Assembly (NCBI GenBank): GCA_050084985.1
Contig: JBITNC010000001.1
Location: 63,178,001 to 63,242,000 of the forward strand
Direction: 5' to 3'
DNA from: Nageia nagi
Lineage: Eukaryota > Pinophyta
Length of the DNA: 64,000 bases
In this document: positions 35,172 through 48,770 of the stretch, piece after piece
Position numbering within the stretch: position 1 is the first letter of the stretch
Layout: the number at the start of each line of letters is the position of its first letter
Translations under genes and position numbers: made by a program
Notes under the pieces: model-generated
Database searches by the model: none
What the model saw: only the letters and a program-made list of their open reading frames with translations
Told to the model about the DNA's origin: nothing

Positions 35172-38100
35172 TGTAACGACCTGCCTAATTGCACTTATTA
35201 AGACTCGAATGTTATCGAGAATTTGAATATGATTAAAATTATTTATGTTGTGAGATGAGTAATTTTGAGTGTATATATGCATTATTTGAGTCGATTTGAT
35301 GGTGGATTTGAGATTTTATGACACAAGTTACATGGTGAATTGATGTGAGAAGTCAGGTTAGAGACCTAAGTACTAAGGATGAGTTGGTTATGGGAATGGA
35401 TTAGTAAGAGTGAGGAAATGATTGGCATTGATTCATTGATTGCCATGGTGATCTTCATAGATCATATAGATGCATATGGTGCATAATACTTGGTTTCAAT
35501 GATGCTTTTATATGTGTGTGTATGTGCACTAACAAATCTACCTTACAGGATGAGAGGACTCTACAGGTAAATATGTGCTAAAAAATAGGACACACAATTT
35601 GGAATTTGCACTAAAAATAAATTAATTATTTGTAAAGTATATTCTAATTATTTGAATTCAAATTTTAACCAAAGGATATTAGTGAAAGTTAGTAAAAATA
35701 AAAATTAGGGGTTAGAAGAATTATTTATCTTTTATTGGTGGTTGCAAGGTTATTTTGGCACCTTGCAAAAATAATTATCTCCCCCACACAAATTGTTTTC
35801 TTTTGTTAGGTATAAGATGATTGAAAAAATATTTTATTTCCTTATGGAAGGTTTGCAATTATTTTTGGATGATATAGGGAAATGGTTGTACATTTTATCT
35901 ATACATATATGGAAAGAAAAGATAAGACAAACTATGTCCATAATCTTATAACTAAACGTGAAATTATTTCTTTAGAATATAGTACTGAAATGAAATTTCA
36001 TTAGGCCTTGTGATGACACCCACTATGTAATTTGTTTTCAAGAAGGTAGTGCATGAAGTGTAATTAGTCCTAAAATTCCATTAGCTCTCCTTCCCATTTA
36101 TATTGTAATGGGTAGGACGTTGTCAAGCCTATCCATTACTCGCAGATTATTTTTTCTTTTCATGGCGGTCGAAAAGGCTGTGTTGGATGAAGCGCAAGCC
36201 ATTTTATTATAAAAATTTTATGCATACCCAGTAAACTTCGTTCGATCAACTCCCTTTCTATGCATAATGTATTCATTATATTACCTCTCAGCAAGGTGCT
36301 TGGTAAGAAATGTGTAGTCTTTACTAATATATCTACTTTTGTTCAAGATCTGTGAGCATTGTACTCTATAAGATGGTATTTCAATGAGTCTATCTGTCAA
36401 TTTGAATATAGATCACTTACACGCACCAGTTTCAGGTAAATACGTGGCCTTTCAATATGGTTATGTCAAGGAAATCCATTTCCTTGCAGTAACGCATCAG
36501 TATCTATCATATCCAATGTATTTGGATGCCCATGATGCCGCAACCTTAGTGTACCTAGGTCTATGAGCATTCAGAGTGCGTTGGCTGTTCCTAAAAGGTG
36601 TATTTCTAGAATGCAATAATGGCTCTTACAATGTAACCCCTTTATGCAAATCCTGTGATCATTGTGAGTTCACTGGACTACATTTTGATGGGTATTCATT
36701 AAATATTGTAGAATCCCTTTGTTTGTTCTTCTTAGACAACTAGCCTGTGAATATCCGGTGACGTTACACTACGTCAAGCTGGATTTTGAAGAAGCATTTT
36801 TTTGTATAGTCCTCCTGGTGCGGCGTATGATTTTGACGTTACCCTCCTTCAGCATGCTCGATCTGGCCTTTCTCTGTGACCATCACCAAATCTGAGACCT
36901 CGTGTCGAGGAAGCATTTTGTCAGATAATTCATATGCTCTTACGACGTAGTTATGTTAGGCGTAACTTGGGAACAATGAAGCTACGATTATAAAATTTAG
37001 TAAGGTCGATAGTCAATCCTTTTGCGGAATATTTCAATGCATCCCTTTCACATTGCTAGGTGAAGAGCAAATAAATTAAAATTCTTCCAATACTTATGTG
37101 CACGCAATCATATGGAACCTTGAGATTATATTTTGGTTGAGATATTTGAACAAGTATTTAGAAGTTATGATGGACACCTATCCTATTAAAAAGATAAAGA
37201 TTAACTAAATAAATTGAATGAGGATTGTGTAACAATAATATTAAGTTACTTTAAGGTTTATTTCAAATGTAAATGATTGATAATTTTTAAAAAATTGATT
37301 CATACAAAAGGTTCATTAAATATTAATTGGGAAAAGTCTACATACACACATACATATATATATATATGTGTGTTTAATTGTTATATTTAAGGGATCATGG
37401 GATATTCTTAATAATTGTATAAATTGTGAAATGTTACCCTTAGATAGAGGAAGAGAGGTAGTTTTCTATATGGAAATAAAACCTTATGAGTTTTGTATCA
37501 GGGTATTGGCAATATTGGAATGAATTATAATGCATTTAGATTGATACTCATATTGATCAAGAAAAACGTTGTCCTGATCTTTAATACTTATGAACCTTTT
37601 CCAGTACTCAAAAATAATGACCTCATGGATCCTTGAAGAACATGGAAGATAAAGATGGAAAGGAGCTACATTCAAGGGTTAAGACTTAATGAAGTTCATT
37701 AAATATATCTACAATAATATGATGTAAATTCCCTATGTTGTGTGTAAGAGAAATACATATGTATTAAATGTCCCATACTTCATGATGTATCAATTATAGT
37801 TACCTTAGTTCATGATAAATCATTATAATCATGTACAAAATCAAGATTTGAGAGGGAGCTATCAACTACAAAGATAGCCATGGTTCACTCTATTGGTAAT
37901 AATCCAATGTACTTGATATGATTTACTCTATTGGATGTTCTTTAAATTATTTAAATGATATTTGGTATACTTGAATCCAAAAATGTTACCACATGACTTT
38001 AGTATACAATTTTGCAAGCAAGTATTAATACACCCTTAGAACTATAAAAATAAATATCTACCTAGTGTAAAAATAACACCATGGTCATGGGTGTAATTAT

Positions 38101-39880
38101 GAATCAATGTCCTTAAGTAATCATAAGCTAAGGATTTCATGTTAAACCCCATCATGTAAGTAATATCATGAAAATGGATTCAATAAAGGGAATGGATCCT
38201 TGATATGAATGTATTCATTTGATGAAACAAGTTAACCCAACACTTTTTAATTGAAAAACTATGGAAAGATACTATCAACCCTTGAACCTTTGTAAATAGG
38301 TCAAAGAGGATAACTTAATGTATCTAGATAACCTATATTAAATTAAAAGTATAGTATAACCTATAATATAGATACTAAATGGAAGTTAATAACACATAGT
38401 AAGTGGTACATACACTAAAGGAAGAAAATTTATAACTTAGTTAGAAAGAATATAGATTCAAACCTATTCTTAAGAACAATTGCTTAAGGAACTAAATAGA
38501 AATATACAAAGGTTCTTATGTTAAAATAATCTTTATATATGTGATAATTATCATAAGGTATGATACTTGGTTCAAGGAATCAAGTTCAAAGATGATCCCT
38601 AAAGATAACCTAAATTAGGTGATGAACTTCAAAGGGATAAAGTACATCTTAATCTTATCATTGAACTAAGCCTATAAGGATGGAATTTATGGGTTATCTC
38701 AACGATGAGGAAAAGTGTATAGAAAGTTAATTATTCAAAACTCTTGTTAGGAGAACTCGTTAAGAGACATACAAAAAGAATATTCCTTAAGTATGGACCA
38801 CTCTACACCACACTGTTTTGATAGAAGTAGTTGACTTTAGTGTTCACTCAAGGCTTGTTATTATTTTCTAACATGTGAAGTTCTTATAAAGTAGTACTTC
38901 ATACACCACACCATGCATATGAGAAAATTATAGTATTTTTGAATATTCCTAGTGACTTCCTAAATAAGTTTGATTTGAAGCTTCTTGCATGCATTGATGA
39001 ATTTATTACTTGATCATGAAAGATATTTATTCACTATGAATTTTAGATTAAGGTAACATCTTGATGCTTAAAAAAAGCATGAAACCTAGAAACCTTAATA
39101 ATTGATCTGAGAATAATTATTTCTAGGATTGATGGAATATGGGGTAGTTTATTTATATAACCTTATTTAAAACTTACTAGACTATAAAAACCACTCAAGT
39201 GTATTATTCCAATACCTATGGATCCCCAAGATATGGGCACAAGGATGCCAGACTCCATGATGAGCCTAGCTAATAGATATGGATAGGCTAGTGTCTCATA
39301 TCCTCAATAGATTATTAGATGAGGGTAAAATTCAATAAAATATGATTATCAGATGAGGATAATTAGTATTCATACTATCAATAGTTTTCAAAAATGGAGT
39401 ATGATGATTGTTCTATAGGTGATGATGCTTACCCACTTCATAAGGAAGATTGCCTAGGACATTCTATTTGTGCTTATGATTTATAGGGTTACATTGAAAA
39501 GATGAATAACCTAGTGAACAAGTATTCTCTGGGGTGATATGGATCTCGAGTAGGAAACCACTATGCCATAACCAGAATGTATATTACATAGTTTATGAGC
39601 AAAAATGGTGGGGTCACTCATGGGGCATCTTCCAATGGGATGAGCATTGTGAAGTGAATACCAGAAGGACTTTGATTAGGGTTGGTTAATTCAAATTTGG
39701 AAAATATTTCCATGTGGGTGTTTACTAGCTAGCAACATTGATGTGCTCATATGGATCACCTTATCCATTCCTAAACCATTCAAGTGTATATAATAAATAA
39801 AAAAATAGGTCTAAAATTTTAGGGTTTGTGATGTCGGTAATAGGTGAAAACGTTATCAAGAAATAGGTGGTAGAGTGATA
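35172..39880. mobile_element. 4.7-kb LTR-like insert in tnp2, no coding content seen
   Basis: The insert begins TGTAACGACCTGCC, a start common among plant gypsy LTRs, and ends AGTGATA. ATCTT occurs at 35167-35171 and at 39881-39885, and removing the insert restores conserved tnp2 order. No pol or gag domain and no internal direct repeat of the start were seen. A polyadenylation-like TTATAAAAATTTTATGC is near 36208. It may be a very long solo LTR or a non-coding element. The open frames at 36384-36566 and 37484-37675 have no recognised domain. Confidence 0.6.
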
Positions 39881-39885
39881 ATCTT

Positions 39886-42005
39886 CCTCTAATTTTACCA
39901 ATTTTTTTAAATCCACCACTTACATGCATATATTCCTTTATAACATGCACAACATACAAATGGTTTTTCATATTAGCTTATCAAGCACATGTAGTGATAT
40001 TGAGAGAAGTTTTTGCATGAGAACATGATATTCATGTGATTTCGTACCAAGGATATTAAGATATTTTGTAGAGATATTTTTGCTAATATTTGAATATTAT
40101 CCTACAAGTACATTCATGTTGTTAAATATTTACAAAACCTTTATTTCTCAACCTTCGATAGATTATAGGATGCTATTGGAAGATATCTCTTTCCATTATG
40201 GGTTTTTTTCCCATAATGAAATCCTAATCTTCAACTATTTTAAATCACCACAAGAGATTTTTGCATCCTTTTTCTTTGCATCAATACCTAACAATATTCC
40301 AACTCAAATTTCGTAGACATTTTTCTCTATATGCATCACATCCAAGTTGTGACAAACTAAAAGATCCTATTTATAGATAGAAATATCAAACTAAAATTAT
40401 CTGATATTTGAAAGACATAACAACAAATGCACTTATTAAATTGCATGTTGTACCTTTTAATATGGTACATCAAATAATATAGATTTTTTCTTCCATTCTT
40501 TAATGTTATTGTCATTTTTCTTACTTTTCCTTTTTCCTTTTGAATTGCTTGACTCCCCCCAATTTTGTGGGATATTTTGTACCTTTTCAAGTATTTCAGT
40601 CTAGTTAAATGTAATGGTGCTTTACCCCACTCTTCGTAATTATTGAAACATGCATTTTTATGATTAAATTGATAATCCATAGAAAGAAATCTCATATGGA
40701 CCATATAAATGTTATTTTTACTACATGGAATTCGTATTGAACAAGTGTTCTCCTTGCATATTGGACATGAAAAGAATCCCTTTTTTATACATCCTACTAT
40801 ATTCCCATAAGTAGGAAAATCATAAATGGCCCACATCATTATTCTCTCATATTGAATCTAGTTTTATGAAATGTATCATATATTTTTACTCCATCAGTCC
40901 ATATTTAAGCAAGTTAGCAACCAATAGCTAGGTATTAACAAGCTACACATTGAGTGATTCCTTTTCATCAAAATCCATGATGGATGGTTGTATATGACCA
41001 ATATAATAGGACAACAACCATTAGCGGTTTGGTAAAAGGGTTAACTCATTAGTTGTCATTTCTAATTGTAAATTGTGTGGCTCTTTAGCAAAATCTATCC
41101 ACATAGATCTATATTTTACCATGTTAGAGATTCAACTGGATATTGTATATTACCATCTAAAATCTTATGTTGTGAATGCCACCTCATATTCTTTGCAACC
41201 TCTTTAGAGACACAAAAAGAAAGCAATTCATTTCATCTATGTCTATCAATGTTGAGGAAAAAAAATACAACAAAGTTATTTGTATAATAAAATCATTTAC
41301 CAATACATTCTTTGCAACCTACTAAATTGGATAAATACCTCAATGCCTTAATAGGAACCTTATTATTTCATTTATTTTTCAAATTATGATCAAATTTCTA
41401 ACATGATTAACCATTTTTTGAGCAAGATTAAATATTTTCATATTCTTTCAAATATAAAATACAACCATTTTTGCATGCATGTATCATTATATAATCTAAT
41501 CCCAATGACTTCAACATTTTCTTCATTGCATATGAGGACTATGAAATTGTATTTTTGATTGAAAGCATATGTCTCAATAATTCTAATAAATTACCAAATC
41601 TTTTTTATTACCAACCATGTTTAGCTTTGAGATGATATAATTTATCTATTATCGATAATGTTATGTACTTTGTACAACCTAAGTATAATGGTTATTTTTT
41701 GACAACTTGGACCAACCTATGGAATTCATCATGAGCATATTCAAACTCAATATCATTATATTGTAGTTCTTGTATACTCTCTGAAAAATTGATGTTTTCC
41801 ATTCCAATGATGTCATCTTGTACACTTTCATATTTGAACCCTTATCTATGGTGGTGTATGCATTTGATGTATATTGGTCATGAGTAAGATGTTTAATCTT
41901 CATGCAAATAAAAAATGTTATATGTCCTATCAAATCCATGCCAAAACAAGTGCTCATGAACCTCCTCAAAATCAAGATTTTTTTATATTTTGGTACCTCT
42001 GACAT
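39886..42005 (-). pseudogene. tnp2 N-terminal and core part
   Basis: From 42005 downward the minus strand reads a weak N-terminus, then near 41650-41470 NLLELLRHML and LGLDYIMIHACKNGCILYLK. The core has RWHSQHKILDGNIQYP (about 41150) and, at 40839-40357, WAIYDFPTYGNIVGC, CPICKENTCS and MVHMRFLSMD. Continuing, CHNLDVMHIEKNVYE (about 40340) and a His-Met-Asn-Ile-Met block reach the insertion at 39885. These are the classic TNP2 (CACTA transposase) motifs. Stops interrupt most segments. Confidence 0.8.
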
Positions 42006-42349
42006 AGAAATATAATTCTTTTAGGATTCATTGAATTATTTTTTAAAAAAGTAATGAAATTGCAAACCCCATAAAAATATTATTTGCTATTTCTAGTTGC
42101 ATGTAACCACATTTTTTCCATAATACTTGACAAAAAATCACCTTAAAATTGGTCACATCATAGATAAAGGTGAAAATTAAACTTGATCCATTCCAAAAAA
42201 ATAATAACTTTTTTATACATTAAAACATGTCTCTATGAGGTCATTATAAAAATAATATTAAAGGAGTATATTTTCTACCAATGAAGGTACTAATAATATT
42301 AAACTATTTGATTTAATGAAGCATTTGGATTCAATTCCAAATACATTCA

Positions 42350-43170
42350 TAGAATAGAAATCAAATCATGTGCTCTTGCTGAGCATTACATGCTTTGCAT
42401 GATGCAAATATTTTCATGGTTTGTAATGATTGTAGGATACACACAAAATGGATTTTAGGAAATGTAGCTAATGTTGACTTATCTAATTCATGATATTTTG
42501 AACAAGTTATCCTAGAAGAAATACATCCAAACTTTATATCTTATTATGCTTATTATGGAGGTAAGAAAATAATGCATTGATTTTTAGGTTGAACAATGAA
42601 TCATATTATGGGTTCCTTCATTTCTTGGCCTATATCATAATAGTTTCATGGGCTATAATGATTGTAGGGTATGCACAAAATGAGTTTTCTAAAAAATGCC
42701 CATATACATGTATACAAAATGTGAAAAAATAAATAAAGCCCATGAATATGAGCATAATTATGTAATGATGCATCTCAAAATAATGCAATAAGATTCACTT
42801 ATGCTATTAAAGTATTTACACCCTTATGGTATAACTAATATCTTTGAACCAAGCTACATCTTGTCAAATCCACATTGACTATAAGATGCAACTACATTAC
42901 AAACATATTCATTTTAAAATAATTTCATGGATTGTAACGATCATAAGATATACACAACATGATGCAAACACACTTTCATGGATTAGGATATATACAAAAT
43001 GGATATATTGAAATGACTCATGAGTTGTTTGATAAAATACCTCATCGAGATGCAATCTTTTAGACTACAATGATTTAGGATATGCACAAAATTAAATATT
43101 ATAGAAACTATGTTTGCATCAAATAATTCCTATGCCTCACATCATTCATCTACTTAAAAGTCCACAATTG
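42350..43170 (+). pseudogene. decayed PPR-like tandem motifs, left part
   Basis: Short segments such as Met-His-Asp-Ala-Asn...Phe-Met-Val (about 42398) and a Met-Tyr-Thr-Lys-Cys block (about 42710), and an ELFDKIPHRDAI stretch (about 43023), resemble plant PPR S/L motifs. They recur roughly every 100-300 bases. Frames are broken. Together with 52636-53096 they look like one repeat-bearing gene fragment split by a later gypsy insertion. Confidence 0.5.
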
Positions 43171-43950
43171 CCTATCATATGATGGACTTGGATCATTTCA
43201 TATCATATGTTTGAAGCATTTAGGGTAGTTGTGTGGTAACTTTATGAATAATGCTAAAGCATTACTGTGATACATTTATTAAGAGCTTATAAATGTAGTT
43301 AGCCCTAACTTATCTAATTCATTATGTTTTGAACAAGCTATATTGGGGAAAGACATCCAATCTTTCTATCTTATTGTGCTTATTTTGAACAAGTCCACAA
43401 TTGCCTATCATATGATGGATTTGGATCATTTCATATCATATGTTTAAAGCATCCAAGTTAGTTATGTGGTAACATTATAAATAATGCTAAAGCATTACTA
43501 TGATCCATCTACTGAGAGCTTCTAAATGTAGTTAGCCCTAACTTATCTAATTCATGATGTTTTGAAAACATTATACTAGGGGAAAGACATCCAACCTTTC
43601 TATCTTATTGTGCTTATTATGGAGGTAAGATAACATAGCATTTAAATTTTTAGGTTGAACAATTGCTAAGTATTATAAGCATATTTTTACCAACTTACCA
43701 CTTTTGAATTTATTATTGACACTTTCTTAAAGAATAGTGTTTCATCATGTACCCAATTTTACATTTGATAAATGCATCTTCTTAAAATTCTCTACAGTCT
43801 TTCATTTTGTGCATATACTTCAATTGTAATATTAATCATTATATATGAATTATTGACATACTTTTCCATGCAACTATCTTGAGGGAGATTTTAACTTCAT
43901 TGCCAAAATACCCATAAATCTTAAATTGGGTGTGTACATGTAGTGCTTGG
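43150..43950 (+). repeat. duplicated non-coding block shared with 25400-26000
   Basis: Two units, about 43195-43400 and 43425-43640, share GTAGTTAGCCCTAACTTATC and neighbouring text with each other and with about 25640-25660. The stretch to 43920 also resembles 25730-26000 in the same orientation, including the CCAACTTACCACTTTTG core at 43687. A third weaker copy is near 42470-42600. Confidence 0.6.
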
Positions 43951-44074
43951 TGCTTGTAAATAAAATGTTATGGCTCGTGCAAGCTATCTTGAGAATCACC
44001 TACCAAACATGGTATAATATATTTTATTCATATAAAAAATCATTTCATGTCATAACAATATCATGGTTTGCAAT

Positions 44075-44787
44075 TGTAGAACTCAAAATATGCAATTATG
44101 AATAAACATAAATAAATAGATGGTCTACAAATATAAAATTATTATACAATGATTTCTCTATATCATATTATAACAAATGTACATGAAATGCATAAACCTG
44201 ATACAAAGTATAATCCTCAAAGAAAGGAAATAACGAATCCTTAGAGGATTGTGATCATACTTCAAATGAACTCACAATAGATATTCACAAGAGGGAAATA
44301 ATGAGCCATTTCCCAAAATTTGGACCTCCTAATCTAGAAGGCACATACCGCTAGTTGCATGGGAACAATATGTAGTTGGCTACATGGAGCTAGATATTTC
44401 ATGTCACATGTAAAAGAGAGAGTTAAAAGCTCATAGAGTATAAAAAAATTCTCAAGATAAGTGGCATCACTAGACATCGTAATTTTGATGTTTGACAACC
44501 ACCTATCAAAGAGATCCAATGGGGATGTCAACTTTCTCCTCTCATATTTATAACCTATAAGGAAATAAAAAGGAGTGAAAACTGACACATAACAATAATA
44601 ATAATAATTTCTATATTCAAAAAATTTAAAAATATAAATTGTAGTATATGATATTGCATTGGTCCTAGCATATGGTATTGCAATGTAATAGCATTTTATC
44701 TTGATTTATACATTATTTCTATTTAAATCATTTAATGAATCTAATATGATTTATTAAATAAATAATAAATCATTTTAGGCATCTACA
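44075..44787 (-). repeat. 3' LTR of antisense gypsy element
   Basis: Diverged direct copy of 51924-52635, with shared TGAAATGCATAAACCT and ATTGCATTGGTCCTAGCA. A TATA-like motif on the minus strand lies near 44550-44543. Confidence 0.8.
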
Positions 44788-44801
44788 TTTTTCTCCTTTT
44801 T
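44788..44801 (-). other. polypurine tract (minus strand)
   Basis: On the minus strand AAAAAGGAGAAAAA directly precedes the TGTAGA start of the 3' LTR. Confidence 0.7.
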
Positions 44802-46612
44802 GGATATGTAATGAAAAGCATTCAAATTGCATATCCAAAGAATTATAGAGAAAAGAAAAATATTTTTAATAGTAAAGAAAACTTCTTGTTTTGATCAATA
44901 TGCCAAGTATGATATGTTGTTTTCCCTCTTTTGGTCTTGGTGAGTGGTCTATGCCAATCTTACTCACCTAACAATACCTACAAAACAAACCAACATATGC
45001 CCACATAGATCACATCCATAAAATAATAAGCAATGTAAATAACAAGGATGAAATTAATATAATATGCAGTGTGTTACTATGGCTAATGCGACTATAGTGC
45101 TATAACCATAATATATAGACTACTATGATAAATGACTCATAGTATATGAAGAGCAAGCATACAAGGTCCTCTTTAATGCCCAGGCTTGTATCAATGTTGA
45201 TTATCAACTTGATGAGAACTTTTAATGAATCAAGCCTAAAAAATCTTGTAGAAGTATTTTCTCATGGAATGACCATGGATTGAAAACAATTATCAATATA
45301 AGGATGAATAATAGAATTCAATTTTCATGATTATACCAAATTTTCAATTAGTCATTGGTCTTGAATTACACTATTTCTTTTTGCATAAATTTTTAAAGTA
45401 AACCACACCATTGACAACATGGTATGCCTAAAATTTTTCAATCATGTCTTTAACAATTGTTATCAATATCAATCAAAACATTGCATATGCATGAAAGAAT
45501 CATAGAAATGGGCATATATTCAATGAAATTTCAATATGCCCCAATTACAAATGATTTATAGCAATTACACATTATTGGCAGCATAAGCTTTTCCATATCA
45601 AGTGCAAACATTTAAAACACATTCAATTGATGAGCATTCATACCATTTCACCTTATTTCATAAACAAAATAACATCATTATTTACCATAAAATTTCCAAG
45701 ATAAAGCATGAAATAGCAAATTTTTACCATATATTTAATTTATTTGTGCAATGTGCACAAAATTGAAAGATTCATCATTTTGAACTATTAATAACATATA
45801 AGAATGATCAATATTTGAAAGCTCTTATAATTTTACTTTTTGCACACCACTAACGGTGCTCAAATAGATGAATTAATTTGCAAGGAAAATAGTGCATCCA
45901 ATTGGCAATGAAACATGAATTTTTAAGTACATAATATTCAAAAATGAGATATTTGCATATAATTTTAATCAAGTTGGATTTTAGTAATAAAATTTCATCA
46001 TTTGTAATAATCCAATGTTTAATATGTTCAACAAATATGGTGATATGAATTAAATAAGCGTATTTAGAAATTTTATCAATTTTATACAATCCACGTTGTT
46101 GGTAACATCTATTAATACAAATAAAATTAAACAATGCAATATGAACAATTTGCAAGAACTATGTAATATGAACTATGCAAAGGAATGATTTTGCCATTTA
46201 TCATCGACTATCGTTGAACCAATTTCAAATTTTGCAAAAAGCACACAATTGGTGGCATGAAAATAGCAAAATTAGTTTTTAAAAAAGGAATAGCGGCCTT
46301 GTAAAATATTTCCAAACATGATACACATACAAAATAATAATTTAAAATGAAATTTAGCCAATGATATAATGCCCTAAGGTTTAAAAGAGAAAAAGGGGAA
46401 GATAAAACCAAATTCATTGACTTTTGTTCTCATTTCGTTTATCTCATGTCATTTTCTTATCTACAGAGCTCTACCACCTACTATCTTCCTATTTCCCAAA
46501 AACATTGTGACTCCATGACCTCATTTTTCTATGGTGACCTTTGATACTAGACTTGTTCTCATTCATTTCCACCTAGAGCTAATGTGCATCACTTTTTTCC
46601 ATTCGACTTACC
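44802..46612. other. AT-rich internal region, no gene seen
   Basis: No domain was recognised on either strand. Minus-strand open frames near 45850-46155 and 46208-46417 look fortuitous. Confidence 0.3.
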
Positions 46613-48678
46613 TTGTTGTGGGTTTTCTTTGGTTGTTCATTTTACTTTGTTGACTATGTGACTGGCCTTTTTATCTTTTTCATGTTAGATGATGATTGGA
46701 GAGGTATTGGATGGCCTTTGATCGAATGGAGGAGATATATTTTTGGATACATTCGAACTCTTCCTTTGACCATATGGTATTTACCTTTCTTTGTTGTTTA
46801 CTTAATATTTTTCATTGCAACTTCAACTTATTTCCTGCATGTTAGTCTATTTAATTTATCAATTCGTTTAGAGTTAATTTTTTCTCATTTGAGTTTGATC
46901 CATTCATTTTACTCCTTGTAGGAATGCAAGGTTCTTATCAAGGGTGGACCTATGTTCATAGTAACATTTGATAAGGCTAGGACTTGGCAATAGATAAACC
47001 ATGAGGATGATATCCTCTCTCGATGTGGTTTAGCAAACTTGGCAATTGTTGGACATATCTAGCAAAATCTTCAACTCTTGATAGTACTTGAAGAGCATTG
47101 GGACCCCAACTATAACACATTTCACTTGTTCCTAGGTGAGATGAATGTTATACTTCTCATTGTGTACCACATATGGGGGATATCCATCAGAGGGAGACTA
47201 GTTCATCAAACAAAGGTGGTAGTCATTTTTTAGAAAATGACTAGGAGCACTGTGAGGTGAGATTAGTGGAGGTGTATTAGTTTACACAAACTAATCAAAC
47301 ACCTAAGACTCCATATTGGTGCAATTATCTTGATATACTTATGTTTAGATAAGAGTAGTTATTCCTTCTCCCTTCATTTAGTGTGGGTTTTTCAAGAGAT
47401 TTATGCAAGGGCTACATAGTTTATGTGGGATCCTTCAATTTTAGCTCAATTATCCCATGATTTGAAGCATTGACAAGTTCAACATCATAGTGGTGCATGT
47501 AGGACTTCTTCAAATTTGGACCTACGAGAAGATAATCATCATCAAGCCAATTGGCTTGCAGAGGAGTTGAGAGGACCCAAGTGATATTGCATTAACCTGC
47601 TAGGTATCCAGAGCATGTGGGTATTTGTGCCCTCACTCCCTAGAGGTGAGGTAGAGAGAGTTGGATAGGCTACAGGAGGGAGATCTTGTATGGGTGTCTT
47701 ATGTTGACTTTGTTTAGGACAATGATGCCCACCAACTGGCATGGGTACATTAGGACTATTTCCTCCATAGGAGGAGGTAGATGGTAGAGCCTTATCTACC
47801 GTAGCAAGTTTTGAGATATTTTAGGATTCACTAGAGGATCCTTTTAGTTCCCACCTATTACTGCTAATACATGGTAGAGAGAGATACACTCACAGGATCA
47901 TAATTGATCCCAACTTGGAAGCATACTTGGGAGAAATTGAGAGTGCATGACATGATGGTATTTCCATGGTGCTAGGAGTAGGTCGAGGCTATGTTGCATG
48001 GTGGTAAGGAGTCCTTCCATCCATATTAGGCATGGATGAGGATGAGGATGAGGAGGAGGAGATAGTAGCAACGAGGGATCCTTTAAAGATGAACCTTACC
48101 AAGTTAACAATATGATGCATGATTTTCTTATATAGCAGGAGGGAGGAGCAGAACTAGGATTGGCCATGCCAGCTGAGGCCATGCCACTAGTGGTACCAGG
48201 TAAAATACTAATCACATAATTAATTTTGCAATTTGTATACATGATTAAATGACTAATAATGCACTCATTATTTGTAGGAGAGGTTGAGACATGGGTGATG
48301 GCCCTTAAGGTTGAGATCAAGAGGATCAAGCCCTTCGAGGGATAGTTGGTAGCTTTACAGGCTACAATGATAACCTAGGATGTATAGATTGCTACATTGG
48401 AGCAATCTATGAAGAGGTTATAGGAGAGGGTGGATATGCCTCCACTAAATGAGCAGTGGGCTTTCATGTAAATCCTCATGGATCAAATTGATCAAAAGGA
48501 GTGTGAGATAGCTACATTTAGAGAAACTTATGAGAGGTCCAAGGCACTCTTGGTCACTTGGGGGATTAGCACTAGTGTTGTGTCAAGAGGAGTATCATTA
48601 TCAAGAGCTAGCAGTAGTAGTTGTAGAGTTAGGTAGAGGACTAGGGATACTATCAGTATTGATAGTAGTTCCCACTAG
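46613..48678 (+). pseudogene. plant mobile domain (PMD) gene remnant, opposite to the host element
   Basis: The plus strand at 47018-47206 reads SRCGLANLAIVGHI, a decayed stretch, then HWDPNYNTFHLFLGEMNVI and IWGISIRGRLV. This is the PMD signature (Glu-x-Trp-x-Pro-x-Thr-Phe-His-Leu, Gly-Glu-Met, then a Leu-Gly/Ile-x-Gly block). A C-terminal part with possible coiled coil (GEVETWVMALKVEIKRIK) follows after an intron and ends with TAG at 48676-48678. The upstream piece 46613-46921 is hydrophobic, ends at a CCTTGTAG acceptor-like site, and may be exon or intron. Stops make it a pseudogene. Confidence 0.6.
48200..48277 (+). other. predicted 78-bp intron in PMD remnant
   Basis: GTAAAATACTAATCAC opens it, ATTTGTAG closes it, and a CTAAT-type branch sequence (ACTAATAAT, 48252-48260) lies before the end. 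Protein-like text with no motif break continues on both sides. Confidence 0.5.
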
Positions 48679-48723
48679 TAGCTAGGTTGTGGACTTAGTT
48701 CCACCCCATTTTGTATTATATGA

Positions 48724-48759
<36 letters not shown>

Positions 48760-48770
48760 TGTATGTATAT
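48724..48770. repeat. (GTAT)n microsatellite
   Basis: About eleven GTAT units in a row with TATATA on the left, just after the end of the PMD remnant. Confidence 0.95.

Noticed and set aside
37341-37373. AT-rich palindrome of alternating CA/TA/TG repeats as cruciform or terminator
   Set aside because: A simple-sequence palindrome in non-coding DNA with nothing to suggest a function.
40080-40316. 78-codon plus-strand open frame
   Set aside because: Shadow of the tnp2 gene on the other strand.
46613-46921. 102-codon hydrophobic ORF as a membrane protein
   Set aside because: It ends at an acceptor-like site next to the PMD remnant and is more likely intron or degraded exon.
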